This document shows positions 1-11,859 of a stretch of DNA of 64,000 nt, one piece after another (positions within the stretch are counted from its first letter, which is position 1; the number at the start of each line of letters is the position of its first letter). A program made the translations under genes and the position numbers. This DNA is from Rhypophila decipiens (Eukaryota; Ascomycota; Sordariomycetes; Sordariales; Naviculisporaceae): contig MU858079.1 in assembly GCA_033297075.1 (NCBI GenBank), positions 186,001-250,000 on the forward strand, read 5' to 3'. The notes below the pieces were generated by a model, which did not search any database, was not told where the DNA came from, and saw only the letters and a program-made list of their open reading frames with translations.

Positions 1-844
1 GTGTCTCTGGAGGTCTCTCTTACATGGTCAAAGGCTGCTTTCTGACACTGATATGTCGTCCCAAAATGGAGACCCGGCCATGGACCAAGACTGACAGTGA
101 CATTCCATGGTCCATTTTCTGGGCCAAGAGGGTAGATATAAATGTATAAAAGTCCTCTTTGGTCCTTGTCCCGTCTCCAAGCCGAATAGCGATATCAATG
201 GGGTGTGAAAGATGCATCTATCTGGAAAAGATACGCACTAGTCCAGGCACCGGAAACGCAGCCATTGGGTGTGACTTCTGTCCTACCACGGCACACATGG
301 CTATCAATAGGGATGCTGCCATAGGGCGAGGCAAAGTTGGGGAGGTTCCTCCCGCTCCTGCCGCAGCAGCGCAACATCGTGCTGTTACTTTGGGGCTCAG
401 CATCCGTGCAGCAGGCAAGGCGGCTAATGTTGTGTATTCTGTATGGCAGACACGTGGCAGAGTCTGTATGATATAATGGCAAATACCACCCACAAGATGC
501 CAAAGAATGGAAGTGATTGTCCCTGGCTTGTCGATAGCTTCCATCAGCCGCTGCGTGTTTGTGGCTAGGTAGTCCGTGCATGGTTGATGAGTTTAGGAGA
601 CATGTCAATTAGAACAGCGCTGGACAATGCTGAATTACAGTGGATCAGCTGAATCCGAGGCTTCCAGCTCAATGGCTTGGCCCGCCAGCTGGACGCTTAC
701 TCATCAGCCAAGGATTACAAGCAAGCGCACGGACCAGCTGCAGCGCCGAGCCGGGACCCAGCGAATTTCCATCGCGAAACATTTTGACGTTTGCTGTCGC
801 CGTCAAGGTTGAACCACCCAAATTCTCCGCCCCAGACCGCCACC
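1..844. other. intergenic, no gene seen
   Basis: No open frame here has a recognisable product or sordariomycete-like coding composition. The last 100 bases or so should be the promoter and 5' leader of the uL15m gene that begins at 845. A gene edge to the left of the window cannot be excluded. Confidence 0.5.
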
Positions 845-1808
845 ATGCCTCCCAGATTACCGCTCGCGCAGGCGGCCCAGGCTGCGCGATGCTTCAGCTT
901 GTCAATTGCCGCTCCTTCCCAGACAACCTCTCTCGTCTCGCTCTTTGCCGGTCTCTCGATCCAGACTCGCAACGCCCATATCCTCGCCAGCATCTCGGAT
1001 AACAAAGGAGCCTATCACAAGCGCATTCGCAAAGGTCGCGGTGCTTCTTCAGGCTATGGCAAGACGTCTGGTCGCGGTCAAAAGGGTACAAAGGCCCGCG
1101 GAACTATCAATCCCTGGTTCCAGGGTGGTCAGACACCCTTGATCGTCTCTCACGGCCAGTTGGGCTTCATCAACCAGTAGGTGCAGGAACTATCATCAAT
1201 GCGATTCGCTCTGACCAGTTTGAAGCCGCGCCCCAGAGATGTCCATCGTCAACCTCGACAAGCTCCAGCAGTGGATCGACGCCGGCCGACTCGACGCAAC
1301 GAAGCAGATAACAGTCAAGGAGTTGATCGAATCGGGCATTGTCGGGAGGACGTACAAGGATGGCATCAAGCTTCTTGCCCGAGACAAGGGGGGGCTCAAA
1401 ACACCAGTGGACATTGTTGTGTCCCGAGCCTCTGCTTCGGCCATCGAGGCCGTCGAGGCTGTTGGCGGAAAGATTTTGACGAGATTCTACACCAAGCAAG
1501 CCATCCAGAGGCTAGTGAAGGGAAAGAGCAAGCACACGACCGAGCCGCTGCCCGTTGGCGCCGAGCACGTCGAGCCCGTTCTCGAACAAAGCCGCACAAC
1601 CAAGAAACACATGTACCGCTTACCAGACCCGACGAGCAGATGGGAGATCGAGTATTACAGAGACCCGGCGCACCGAGGATATCTCAGCCACATGATCCAG
1701 CCCGGCGAATCGCCCAGCTTGTACTTTAAGGTACCGAGCGAGAAGCCTATCAGGGCGACCAAGAGCAAGGCCAAGGCAGAAGCAGCGGCAGAAGACACGC
1801 TGTTTTAG
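845..1808 (+). CDS. mrpl10: mitochondrial large-subunit ribosomal protein uL15m (L15 family)
   Basis: Structural protein of the mitochondrial 54S ribosomal subunit. Two exons: 845-1176 and 1226-1808, giving 304 residues. The 49-bp intron starts GTAGGT, has a CTGAC branch point at 1211-1215 and ends AAG at 1225; reading through it hits TAG at 1178. The N-terminus (residues 1-45) is Arg/Ser/Ala-rich and suits a mitochondrial presequence. It is followed by the L15 signature: a basic Gly-rich RKGRGASSGYGKTSGRGQKG segment, then GFIN and IVNLDKLQQWID. The C-terminus is the usual fungal extension containing YYRDPAHRGYLSHMI and ending in a Lys/Ala-rich tail. ATG 845 sits in a good context (CCACC before it) and gives the presequence. 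Family assignment is firm; the exact acceptor is inferred from frame and branch-point spacing. Confidence 0.9.
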
Positions 1809-2628
1809 AGGGTGGGCCGTTTTTCTGTATCTATAGAGGCGGAGAGTGTACAATATTGAACAATTATCCAACAACATGCCCAAGCCCGCCTTGAAGGGTT
1901 CGCTGCGAGGGCAGCAGCGACATGTAACATTTACTTAAGAAATAGAGAATATCAATACCGGCAGTACGAAGCCAATTGATTTGTAGTATTTTTGTCAACC
2001 CTTGGTAACCAGTTGGCTCTTTGTCTGGACTGCCAGACTTGGTGTTTGACCTCTGCTGAACCCAGCCTTGTACAGTGGATTCAGAGTGCTGAAACGGCTG
2101 ACTTGGCACCTCGGCCCCGTGGAGGTAATTGGCCCGCCGCTGCATCATCCCCAGCTGCAAGCTAACCCCTGGCAGTCTTCAAACCGTCAGAGCTCCTCCC
2201 CAGGCTGGGGTAGATGTCAACCAATGTTCCCGGTGTCACTGTCAACCGGTCATCACTTGTTGTTTTGTGTTGTTTCCCTTACTTGCCTCGAATTTTGCTT
2301 TGCTCACGAGTCACGAGGGAAAATAGCTCTAGCGCACCTGAATTACAGTTACCTCAATTGCACAACTATCGTTGGACTAATTCCACATCGCTCCTCCCCC
2401 TTTTAAATTTGGCTGGACTTTCCTCCACTCGGTCATCGCTCGAGTCGCCTGCTGCCCTCAATCCACCAACAACCTTGAGGGCCCGCGCCTCGCACGATTA
2501 CGAGCTGCATTACGACACCGGACCATCAGCGATTCAGTTGGATACTCGGACTATTCACCCTAAGCCCCAACGTGCTCTCTTTCCTTGGAATTATTGCTTT
2601 CATTTTATAACCCCAACCCCTCAGCGCC
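1809..2628. other. intergenic: uL15m 3' end and Mvp1 promoter/leader
   Basis: No supported gene. The right half, from about 2330, is pyrimidine-rich and probably holds the promoter and 5' leader of the sorting nexin gene at 2629. Confidence 0.5.
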
Positions 2629-5166
2629 ATGTCCCTCTTCGGCAGCTCTCCCCCAGGCGGCCAAACTGCAATCGCTGCCTCGGCCAGCTTTGGAAACAGT
2701 CGATCCTCTCTCTTTGACGACGAGCCCCCGATGACCAGGTCGACCTCCAGCGCTCTCTTCGCCGATGACGACAGCGGCGCCTCGTCGCCTTGGGATATGC
2801 CGACCCCCCGTAAAGCAACGCGGGCCGATCTCATACGCGCCCTGCTTCCGCCGTCGGATGTTCCTGACGGCTACGTCAACGCCTTTGACACGGTAGTTCG
2901 CGACGATGGAAGCGGGGGTCGAGTTACATCTGGGGGCATTGCGCGGACAATGGCAGCTGCCAAGCTCGGTGCGGATGAGCAGGCGCGCGTTATGGCCGTC
3001 CTGGCCCCTCTTCAGTCCGATGGAGAGCTCAGCTTGGGCAGGACCGAGTTCAATGTGTTCTTGGCCCTGGTTGGCCTTGCGCAAGAAGGCGAGACGGTCA
3101 GTTTGGATGGCGTCGATGAACGCCGGCGAAGTAAGCCCCCCAGTCAATCCATGTAATTCGTTATCGTGTTGCTCCTTGCCAATCATTTATACTCACCGCA
3201 GTGACTGCACTGTGGACTGGAGCTGCGCATTTCGAGCTCGACTCGAGTGGGTCCCTATCTCCGTCATCCCTCCAAGCTAACCACAATGCGTAACCGCTGT
3301 AGAACTTCCCCAGCCCAAGCTTCCTGGCATCGTCGACAGCACTTCCGACCTGCCCCAACTTTCAGAATTAGGTGCCAAACCACCTCAGCGACCTGTCACT
3401 CCACCGAAACCCACAGCAAACCCGCCTCCGAAACAGCACCGAAGTTTGAGGAAGCCGTCGATGGATTACCCCGACGACCCCTGGAACACGCCCGACGTGC
3501 ATAAACACCACAACCATGGCCCCGAACCTCCGCGACCGATTATCAGCGATGCACCGACGTCGAGTGTGAACGGCAATGGGAATGGCTTGTTTGGCAGCAG
3601 CCCTGAAGCCCCAGCCCCGGCCCCGGTACCCCAGCGGACAACGTCGACCTTTACCACCAGCACGGTCGGGTCGGGCAACGACTCGGTGCGGCAGCCTGCT
3701 GGTTCGGTGGGCGAACAAACAGGCGGTGCCTGGAACTTCCTTGATGGCAGCAACCAGTCGGCGCCTGCTGGATTTTCTGTTCCACCAACCCTGCCTGGCG
3801 AAGATCCATTTGGTCCAAGTGCCACTGGCGCGCCCGGTGGCGAGCAGCCCTCTATGTCGACGCCTAGCAGGACTATCGGAAGTGGGCGGACCGGCAATGC
3901 TGTAGAGGAGAACATTCTCGTAACCTTGATGCCAGAGAAGGAGGGCATGTTCATGTTCCAGCACCACAACTACGAGGTTACGAGCTCGAGGAGGGTGAGC
4001 AAGGTCATTCGTCGGTATAGCGACTTTGTATGGCTGTTGGATTGCCTACACAAGCGGTATCCTTTCCGCGTCCTGCCCCTGCTGCCACCAAAAAGAGTTG
4101 CTGGTAAGGACACCCGATTCTCGCTCGATTGCTCCAGTGCTAACGACAGTCCTCTGCAGTGAATGGAAACCATTTATCCAACGATGGGGCGTTTATAGAG
4201 AAGCGCCGTCGCGGCCTGGCTAGGTTCCTGAACGCCCTCGTCCGGCATCCGGTCCTTAGCCAGGAACAGCTGGTGATCATGTTCTTGACCGTCCCCACGG
4301 TGAGTGTGCGCGTGCCTCCCCCCTATCATCACTGCCCCCTCGTGACTGACAGCATGGCTTAGGAGCTCTCGGTCTGGCGCAAACAAGCAACCATCTCCGT
4401 CCAAGACGAGTTTGTCGGCCGATCCCTGCCCGCTGGACTCGAAGAGTCCCTCCCTACAACGCTCGAGGAATTGTTTAGCCGTACCCGATCCGGCGTCCGT
4501 CGCAGCGCCGACCTGTATATCAGTGTGTGCAATATCATGGACCGGCTGGTCAAGCGGTCAGAGGGTGTAGCTGCCGATCATGCTCGAATCGCCCTCTCTC
4601 TGACTTCACTTCAAGAAGTCAGCGCCGACACATACGCAACGGATGCCAACGAGGTGCCCTTGCTAAACGATGGTCTGCAAGCCATGAGCAAGCATCTCCA
4701 CACGGCCCAGAGCTTGATGGAAGATGAAGCCAAAGCATGGGACGCTGGGGTGTTGGAAGATCTCAAGCGCCAACGGGATGCGCTCGTCAGCCTGCGCGAC
4801 CTGTTTGATCGGAGGGAACGATTGGACAAGGACAATATCCCTTATCTGGAACGACGCATATCGACCAACGAGAACAAACTTTCGGCTCTGCGCGCCAAAC
4901 CAGAGGGTCTGGTCAAGCCAGGGGAAATCGACAAGGTGGTTGAAGCCATCATCAAGGACAAGGAGTCGATTGTCAACCAACACAATCGGTCGGTGTTCGT
5001 CAAGGAATGCATCAGGGACGAGCTCGTCTACTTCCAACACACCCAATACAATGTGTCGAGGTGGAACCAGGACTGGGCTCAGGAGCGCGTCAAATACTCG
5101 GAGATGCTCGCCGACAACTGGCGGCGGCTCCTCGACGATCTCGAGGGCATGCCCCTGGGCGACTAG
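2629..5166 (+). CDS. mvp1: sorting nexin Mvp1 (SNX8-like, PX-BAR)
   Basis: Endosomal membrane-coat protein that works in retrograde sorting from the endosome. Four exons fit one frame: 2629-3130, 3303-4103, 4160-4299 and 4363-5166, for 748 residues. The introns of 172, 56 and 63 bp start GTAAGC, GTAAGG and GTGAGT. Residues 1-165 are an N-terminal region beginning MSLFGSSPPGG, with an EH-like segment. Residues 170-365 are Pro/Ser/Gly-rich and low in complexity. The PX domain lies at about 370-490, including SSRRVSKVIRRYSDFVWLLDCL (phosphoinositide-binding Arg/Tyr) and the PPK loop; intron 2 splits it just after this loop. A helical BAR-like C-terminal domain runs from about 510 to 745. Length and domain order match filamentous-fungal Mvp1. 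The first intron is long and could hide a micro-exon, but the simple join restores a sensible protein. Confidence 0.92.
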
Positions 5167-6743
5167 ATGTCCTCCCGGGATGGCCGGCTGAGAAGACGGC
5201 CTCGCGTGCCGTTGAGGCGACCAGACATGGCCCAGAAACGCGCGCCCTCGCTCGAACAGCAGCAGAAACGACGACGCCAGCGCCCAGCTCTGCGGCTGGT
5301 GATTCCACCATCGAATTACAAGACACGCATAATGGAACCCATGGATTACCGCCCCTCCAATGCTGGCTCGGAGGCTCTCTCGTATCTTTCCAGGGCCGGT
5401 CTAGGTGAGGAGGAGCACACACCATAACTAATTCACATGCACGCATATAATTATTCTCTCCCACATGTCGAGAGGACCATCGACACGGTGTATTCAACTA
5501 GTTTAGCATGATATAATGGCTGGTCGGCCTGTTTGCTTTTTGTACTCGTTATGTGTTTTGTTCTCTATCGTTCTTCTTCATTGCCCTGGCGTTTTCTTTT
5601 GCTCTCCTATGGCGGTTCAGTTTGTAAGAAGGGTGCTGGATTAGGTGAGAGCATGGAGACTGGGGTGGGGAGACGCTAATGTAATGCGATACCCTTTCTT
5701 TCTCTTTCACTCCTACTTAAGGCATATAGTTCAAACATGGTGTTGTTCTCTCTCGTGACGTTAGGTGCAAATAAAAAAACACCTTTAAACCACCATGGCA
5801 GGCAGCACCAAATTCCGTCCATTTATTTTTCGCTACGCCTGCATGGTAAAGTACAGCATGGTGGCGGGCTCATCTTCACGCCAGAAGCCCCACCATGGAA
5901 CAATCGCGGTCTTCTCCACCGCCACTTTCTGGGATCTAGGCTCTGCATGAAAGCTTTGAGCTGCAAAGTGCCCCGCTACCTACCCCATGACGTTAATTTT
6001 CAGCCTCGTTTCCCCCGCCTGCCTGAACCTACTGAAAAAGACTCACAACTTGAACCCTTTCTTGCCGACTTTTGCAGTGTGCGAACTCTCGACTGCAAGA
6101 GACTTCGACAAGACAGCAAACACCCGGCCGCTGTGAGGAAGCTAAATTCAGGCCCCGAATTATCCACCCATTACCCCGCATAGCCGCCAGAGGCGCCGAG
6201 AGCAAGCCCCTGCAACCGCCAATCCGCCGAAGCCGTCTCCGCGAAGTTGCCAGGTTGGAGTAAATACTTCACGCTTCATTAACGTGTTTACTCGCCGCTT
6301 TTCACGGCGCCGTGACTCTTTTCAGTTCGGGCTGTCCTCGAGAGGCCTCGAAGAAGCGACCACCAGTCCCGTCGAAAGCGGACCGAAGGACATGGAAGGG
6401 CCCACTCACTGACTGTCACATACCTGAACCTGAAGGTTAAAAATATTTGTTACCAAGACCAAAACTTCGGGACGCGCTCCACGCTGCGGGGAGAGTTTGG
6501 CAAATCCCAACTCTCTGACCAGCCCCGATCGGAATAAAAGATCCTCTTCGCAATCTACCTGGGTCCTGCTCCATACTTCTTCTCGTTTGTATTTTCGACC
6601 AGCACCCGACACGTGTATACGATTACAGGCAAGCACCCGGCCCGATCGCACGAGATAATCCACACAGGCTACGGATACAGCCATAGCGAATTCTTACCGC
6701 ATCCCAACTGAATCTGCCTGCTGCCGCCGCCGCCGCCGCCAAG
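5167..6743. other. intergenic: Mvp1 3' region and Dcn1 promoter/leader
   Basis: The longest open frame on the plus strand (5737-6183, 148 codons) has no family resemblance and mixed codon use, so I do not call it. The right end is the Dcn1 5' leader, closing with six GCC triplets at 6723-6740 just before the start codon. Confidence 0.5.
6723..6740 (+). repeat. (GCC)6 microsatellite abutting the Dcn1 start codon
   Basis: Six uninterrupted GCC triplets end three bases before ATG 6744. It lies in the 5' leader and could affect start-site context or leader structure; only its presence is observed. Confidence 0.85.
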
Positions 6744-8934
6744 ATGCCTCTGACAACGACACAACGGAGACTCGTAACGCAGTTTGTCCAGATTACCAAC
6801 GCGACAAAAGAGAATGCGCAGAGGGTACGTTTCCATCTTAATGTTTCGTTTCGTTTCGTTTCGGCGTCAGGCTTGCGTGTCCGTCTCTCCGTCCTGCCGG
6901 CCGTTTTGCTCGTCTCGCTGCCCCTGCGTGCGGGCAAAAAGATGGGTATCGGTCCGACTCGCTGATGGTCCCCCTTTCTGCTGCCATGCGCCTTTGAGCC
7001 TTCGCTTCTCCCCCTTTTTCACGATCCTATCATTGCCCTTGACTCCTTGGTACCAACTGAAACTGGGAAGGGCTTGCTGCTGTTGCTAATGCTTGGATTG
7101 AAATACAGTACCTAAAGAATGCCAACTACGACATCGATCTCGCCGCGAATCTGTAAGCTCCACTCGGTTTCCTGATAGTAACCCCCCTGCTCTCCTATTT
7201 TCCTATTTTCTGCCTACCCCGTCCTACCGTCCTACCGTCCTTCTTTTTCCCCATAATGTTGCGGCGAACCGTCCCCCGCCCCCGGAGATAAATGCAACAG
7301 ATAGAATGCTGCCCTATCTCTTGTTGCTCTCCATCTCGGAGATTCAACCTGGTCGGACCAGGAACAAGGGGAGACAAAGAAGGACCCAAAACCTTTTAAT
7401 ATAGATGCCGAAGGGTTCTAGAAGAAGATCGGCATTGTGGCACCATGTCTCATAATGGCACACGTCGCGCAAAAGGCAAAAGGCCATTGCTGAGAGCATC
7501 TTCGTCTTTCCCCTCTTCTCTCCTTCTCACTTCTCCATCTCGCCTTTTATGCTTTACGGATCAAAGCAAGTCTGACCGGCCTGGCTGCGCTGCTGCAACC
7601 AACCCACATCCTCCATGCTTTCCAGTGGAGCTGGATGGTCTGAAGTTTCGACCCCCACTGCTTCCTTTGAGCCTCCTTCCCTCCCCCTTCAATTATGACG
7701 TCTCGGCACAAAGCGTCTGATATGCCTTCGGCCTTTCTTGGCTTCTTCACCTCTTGCTTCCACAAGAGACCAGACCGCTCGCGCATCAAGACGCTTCAAC
7801 AAAACGGGAGCGAGGACTCGAGTGGGACTGACGACAGCTTCGCCGATCCGAGCCCCCAGTCTCGGTTTCAACCACCGACCAGGCTCCAGTCCACCCAGCC
7901 GGCAGAAGAGCAGCAGCGTCCCGAGAAGGCCGTAACTGTACCACCGGCAGCCAAGCGCCCGCCGGCCAAGGCGAAGGACATGGAGAAACTGAAATCCAGA
8001 GCCAAGTGGCTGCACAAGTCAAAGGCCAAGTCCGTTGTTGTCTAGCTATTTGCCCCAGTCATGATTCTGTTCGCTTTGTTGCACCGTGCCTCTTGTCTCG
8101 TTTTATTCGACATGGAGAACTGACAATGCTGGTGATCTAGGTACTACAGCAGTGCCGATTCTGGCCGGTCACAGGGTGATAACATCGATGTGAAACTGAA
8201 CGCCATATTCGACAGCTTCCTCAGTGGTGCGTGTCCCTCCCTCCTGCGCGGGTTAGTTCTGGTCAGTAAGCGGATGATGCTGACTGGACAATATAGAGGA
8301 AGCCAAGAGTTCCAATGCCTCCACCATGGAGATCGAGTCGTTTGAGAAGTATCTCCAACAATTAGGCGTCTCGTTAGAAAACCACGAGATCTTCGTCTTG
8401 CTCTACGTCACACACGCCACCGTGCTAGGCAAGCTGTCACGCAAGGACTTTGTCGAGGGCTGGACCGAGGCATACCAGAAGGAGGGCGTCAAAGCAGACC
8501 TAGCGTCGCAAAAACAATACCTGAAGCAGTGCATGACGAGATTCAAGAACGACGCCGAGTTCTTCAAGCAGGTCTACCGTCACGCCTTCGTTATCGGCAA
8601 GGAAGAGTCACAGAAGTCGTTGGAGAAGGACACGGCGGTGGCGTTTTGGGACACCTTGTTTGGGCCCGGTCACCCCTGGAAGTCCAAGAACGTCAACTGG
8701 CTCAAGATCTGGCAAGAATTCCTCGAGGCAAAATGGACCAGGAGCGTCAACAAGGACATGTGGAATCAGACGCTCGTCTTTGCCGACAAGACCATGCAGG
8801 ACGAGACGCTCTCCTTCTGGAGCGAGGATGACTCATGGCCAGGAGTCATTGATGATTTTGTCGCCTGGTGCAGGGAAACGGGATATGTCAAGCCTGCGGC
8901 TGCTGGGGGGGATGGCATGGAGGTTGATAACTGA
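6744..8934 (+). CDS. dcn1: Dcn1, defective-in-cullin-neddylation E3 (DCUN1 family)
   Basis: Co-E3 ligase that binds Ubc12 and the cullin and promotes attachment of Nedd8/Rub1. Four exons: 6744-6824, 7109-7152, 8141-8226 and 8297-8934, giving 282 residues. Introns are 284, 988 and 70 bp with donors GTACGT, GTAAGC and GTGCGT. Residues 1-50 form the UBA domain (RRLVTQFVQITNATKENAQR, then YLKNANYDIDLAANL). The PONY/DCUN1 domain spans roughly 75-270, with WDTLFGPGHPWKSKNVNWL, VNKDMWNQTLVFADKT and DDSWPGVIDDFVAWCR. Exon joins keep the frame and rebuild the UBA helix order, so the small 44-bp exon 2 is well supported. Intron 2 is far longer than any other intron found here and contains an independent open frame (see 7695-8045). 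The (GCC)6 tract precedes the start. Confidence 0.93.
7695..8045 (+). CDS. unrecognised open frame nested in Dcn1 intron 2
   Basis: An ATG-initiated frame of 116 codons lies wholly inside the second Dcn1 intron, on the same strand. The product starts MTSRHKASDMPSAFLGFFTS, is Pro/Gln/Ser-rich in the middle, and ends in a very basic stretch (Lys/Arg at roughly every third position over the last 35 residues). No family is recognised. It cannot be an in-frame Dcn1 exon, because its stop at 8043-8045 precedes exon 3. Possibilities are a nested gene, an alternative 5' transcript, or chance. The C/G-rich third positions make chance less than certain. Confidence 0.3.
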   Translation: MTSRHKASDMPSAFLGFFTSCFHKRPDRSRIKTLQQNGSEDSSGTDDSFADPSPQSRFQPPTRLQSTQPAEEQQRPEKAVTVPPAAKRPPAKAKDMEKLKSRAKWLHKSKAKSVVV

Positions 8935-11310
8935 GGGGCCCCGACTGCATCGTCAAGGCCATGTGAAATGGCACTTGGACCCCCTATTACGACACGTAGC
9001 ACAGATAGACTGCGTGTCTAGACGGCCTAACGAGGATTACCAATATCTATAATCATGACGCTTATACGGCAGCCATAATTATTGAACCAGTCTCATTGGG
9101 GTGCGAACATGACAACTTGAGCATTGTGAATTGCCTTGACCCGTCGGCTACATGTAACCATGCCAAGTGGTTTGCATGCCGTTTATACAATGAAACTCTT
9201 GTATACCATATTTCCTGGGCAAGACCTGCCTTGGGAACGTATACCCTGCCGCATGCTGTACATACACATCAAATATATTTTATTACACCGCCCCTGTAAA
9301 ATCGAGCTCCAGTTTGTAGTATCTGTCGGCCAGAACGATTACCGGGTCCAGTCAGTCCAGCAACGTTGCCTCCCAATGTGTCGCCATTTGTCGGTTCGTA
9401 AATACTGCACGCACAGTAGGTACTTGGACAGAAAGAACGAAGGAAGTGTGGTCAAGCACTGAGAACCCTGCATACTTGGGGCGTCCCATGCTCCGAATCG
9501 GGGTAGTGTCTGCTGGGACTGTCCTGTAACGAAGGTCTGCCGTACAATACTGTACATACATATGTAGAGTCCCTACCATTAGGTATGGCCTATCTCGGTA
9601 TGGATTCCGAGAAGTTGTTCCTATCTGTTGCTCTGGGGCTGGCATCTGGTGTACATACGCCGTTACGGGCTTTCCGGGGTGATTATTCGGTCGTATTCAC
9701 GCCGGGTGAAAGTCACAGGTGGTGTTCCGCTTGGTTCAATTTTGGTTCACCCTCCTTTTATCGACGGTGATGGTAATTGCTGCAGAGTTGTCAAAAAAAA
9801 AAGTTTACCTACTGACAGTCTGTCTCCGTGGCTAGTTGAGAAGGCTCAGATGTATTCTTGAGTAAATTATCTAGCTTATTACCAACACCTTCAAGTTGGT
9901 CTACTACTAGTATATGAGCTGAGTATGGAAGTGTCCAACTGATTCCATGTCATTGTCAACATCATCGGACCTGGGCATTTATTAACCACTCACTTCAGGC
10001 TGTCATATAGTCATAACCCACCTCACGTACCAGGTATGTACAACTGATGCTGGAAATCCAGCAGTTATCATATTATTTCGTACTGCCCAGTGTTATAGGT
10101 AGTGAACACAACCTGAAGTACGATGTTCAGTTCGGGGCTCCAGGCAATAACATGTGCACCATGTTCCATGGTAATGATATTCAGGCAGTATATTAAAATC
10201 AAGAAGTTCACAATGCACTGCTGTTTGTAACCACCTAAGGGAAACTGGGACGGAAGCTTCGAGTTATGCGGCATGTCTGTTTGTGATTTATCAAAGAACT
10301 CAGAAGAAAGGATCCCATCTCATCACGGCAGCAGGTCGTTGTGTTACGGTCGATCGGTCTCATCCCACCCGGTAGGTAATTGGTGTGTGTGTGCCTCTTG
10401 TCCACTATGGCGGCCCTTTACAGGATTCAGTCTGCGCAAAGGACCTGATCTGTGCCCCAACATCGGACTTAGTTCTTGTAGAGTATATACGAATGAATGA
10501 ATGGTTCCTTCTCTCAGGACCATCTCTCTGTCTCTACCATGCGTCCTGGCCACAGAGTGATGATTGAACGGGTTGTGCAGCCTCAACTGCTCGCCAGCTC
10601 ATGACAAGAGAGCTTTTCTCATCATGTCGTGGTGATCCTACCAAACTTCCAGCCATTTGATACTACATGAAGCTGGCCACGAACAATCCGAAGCGAAGTG
10701 GAGGGGCTTATCGGTATGTATGTACAGTAGCTGTAATCCGTTTCATATATGTAGGGGGAAGCAACGAAGACGGGCCGCTCTTTGGATGCTTTTTTATTTA
10801 TTTATTTATTTTTGTTATTTACCGGTTGTTCTCTTCTCTCATCCCTTATACTAGTCCCAGTCAGAGGACCACAAAAGGAAAATGTTCTCCCACCGCCGTA
10901 TCATCGTACATGTACAAAGGATATGTGGAAAGTGGGTATCTCGCCCCGAATATCGTACATGCTCTCTTTGGTCAGGCTCATGGATGGTGTCTTCCAACTT
11001 TGTAGCCCATTGCCTGCCCTCCTTCTTAAATCCCTCACATATCCCGGTCTGACAGTTACTGGGCCCTTCCTGGATAATCCACCCATCCATTGTGGTGTTT
11101 TCCCTGATGTTTTGACCACACAGTTAGAGGTGGTCCAGAAGCTGAGTTTTTTTCGCGGGTACTGGTTGGGTTGGGTTTTCTCGTGTGGCCTTCCTCGCCC
11201 TGGTTTATCGTCGTCTCTCGTTTGGCCTGAAATATTTCCTCGTAACATTCCCCATCATCTTTCGGTGCCCCATGCCTCCACGGTGAGACTGCAAGAGAGT
11301 AACCGGACTA
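8935..11310. other. intergenic between convergent Dcn1 and bS6m
   Basis: No supported gene in 2.4 kb lying between two 3' ends. It is AT-richer than the flanking genes, with a (TTTA)n tract near 10790-10815. Open frames on the plus strand at 10657-11381 have no coding-like composition. Confidence 0.5.
10790..10815 (+). repeat. (TTTA)n microsatellite
   Basis: A T-rich tetranucleotide run with about four TTTA units flanked by T tracts. It is intergenic and no function is inferred. Confidence 0.75.
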
Positions 11311-11859
11311 CTACTCAAACGCCTTCCAAGGAATCTCGCCAAACTTGCTCAACGTGGTCAATTTCCCATCGCCCAGCTTGACGTTGGCGGCGCGAATCAT
11401 GCGCGGGTCGACGTTGAGCGTCTTGCGGACCTCGTCGTGCGTCTTGATACCGCAGTCGTAGCGCATGACAAAGTAGTGTCCTCGGAGGTGGCGCGCTTGG
11501 TGCTTCGATACCGGGCGGGGCAGGGAGAAGACGCCCCAGTTCTTGATGTCGCGGATTACGCCGCCGTTGCGGAGGATCAGTTGGCCGGCTGTGAGGACGA
11601 TTCTGCAGCGGTTTAGGTTGATTGTCAGTTTCTTGCTCTGCTATTCTTCATATAGTTTTTGATGATGGAGTCGATTGTTGTGTTCGTATTGCTCGAGGAA
11701 TAGTTTTGGCAGGGAGCAAGCACATACTCCTTCACCTCGGCGAGGTTGCCCGGACGGACCTGGAAGAAGCCAGAGAGTTAGTTGACTTGCACGACGATTT
11801 TGGTATTCTCGCAAAATGGTACAGGTAAAACTCACAATTCCAATCGTCTCGTACAGCAT
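11311..11859 (-). CDS. mrp17: mitochondrial small-subunit ribosomal protein bS6m (Mrp17)
   Basis: Mitoribosomal small-subunit protein of the bS6 family, 115 residues. The gene is in three exons on the minus strand: 11836-11859 (24 bp), 11728-11759 (32 bp) and 11311-11602 (292 bp). Donors are GTGAGT and GTATGT; acceptors are TTCCAG and CTGCAG. Exon 1 gives MLYETIGI, exon 2 VRPGNLAEVKE, and exon 3 starts at the next residue with IVLTAGQLILRNGGVIRDIK, then GHYFVMRYDCGI and DPRMIRAANVKLGD. The order strand - Gly/Arg loop - helix - strand is that of bS6. Unsplit, the first two exons are too small to be seen as open frames, so simple ORF calling misses this gene. All joins keep frame. The stop is TAG at 11311-11313. 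Confidence 0.9.

Noticed and set aside
5737..6183. 148-codon plus-strand frame between Mvp1 and Dcn1
   Set aside because: No family, mixed codon use and no splice context; it lies in the Dcn1 promoter/leader region.
10657..11381. Overlapping plus-strand frames upstream of bS6m's 3' end
   Set aside because: They start in a (TTTA)n tract and run toward bS6m's antisense; no plausible protein.
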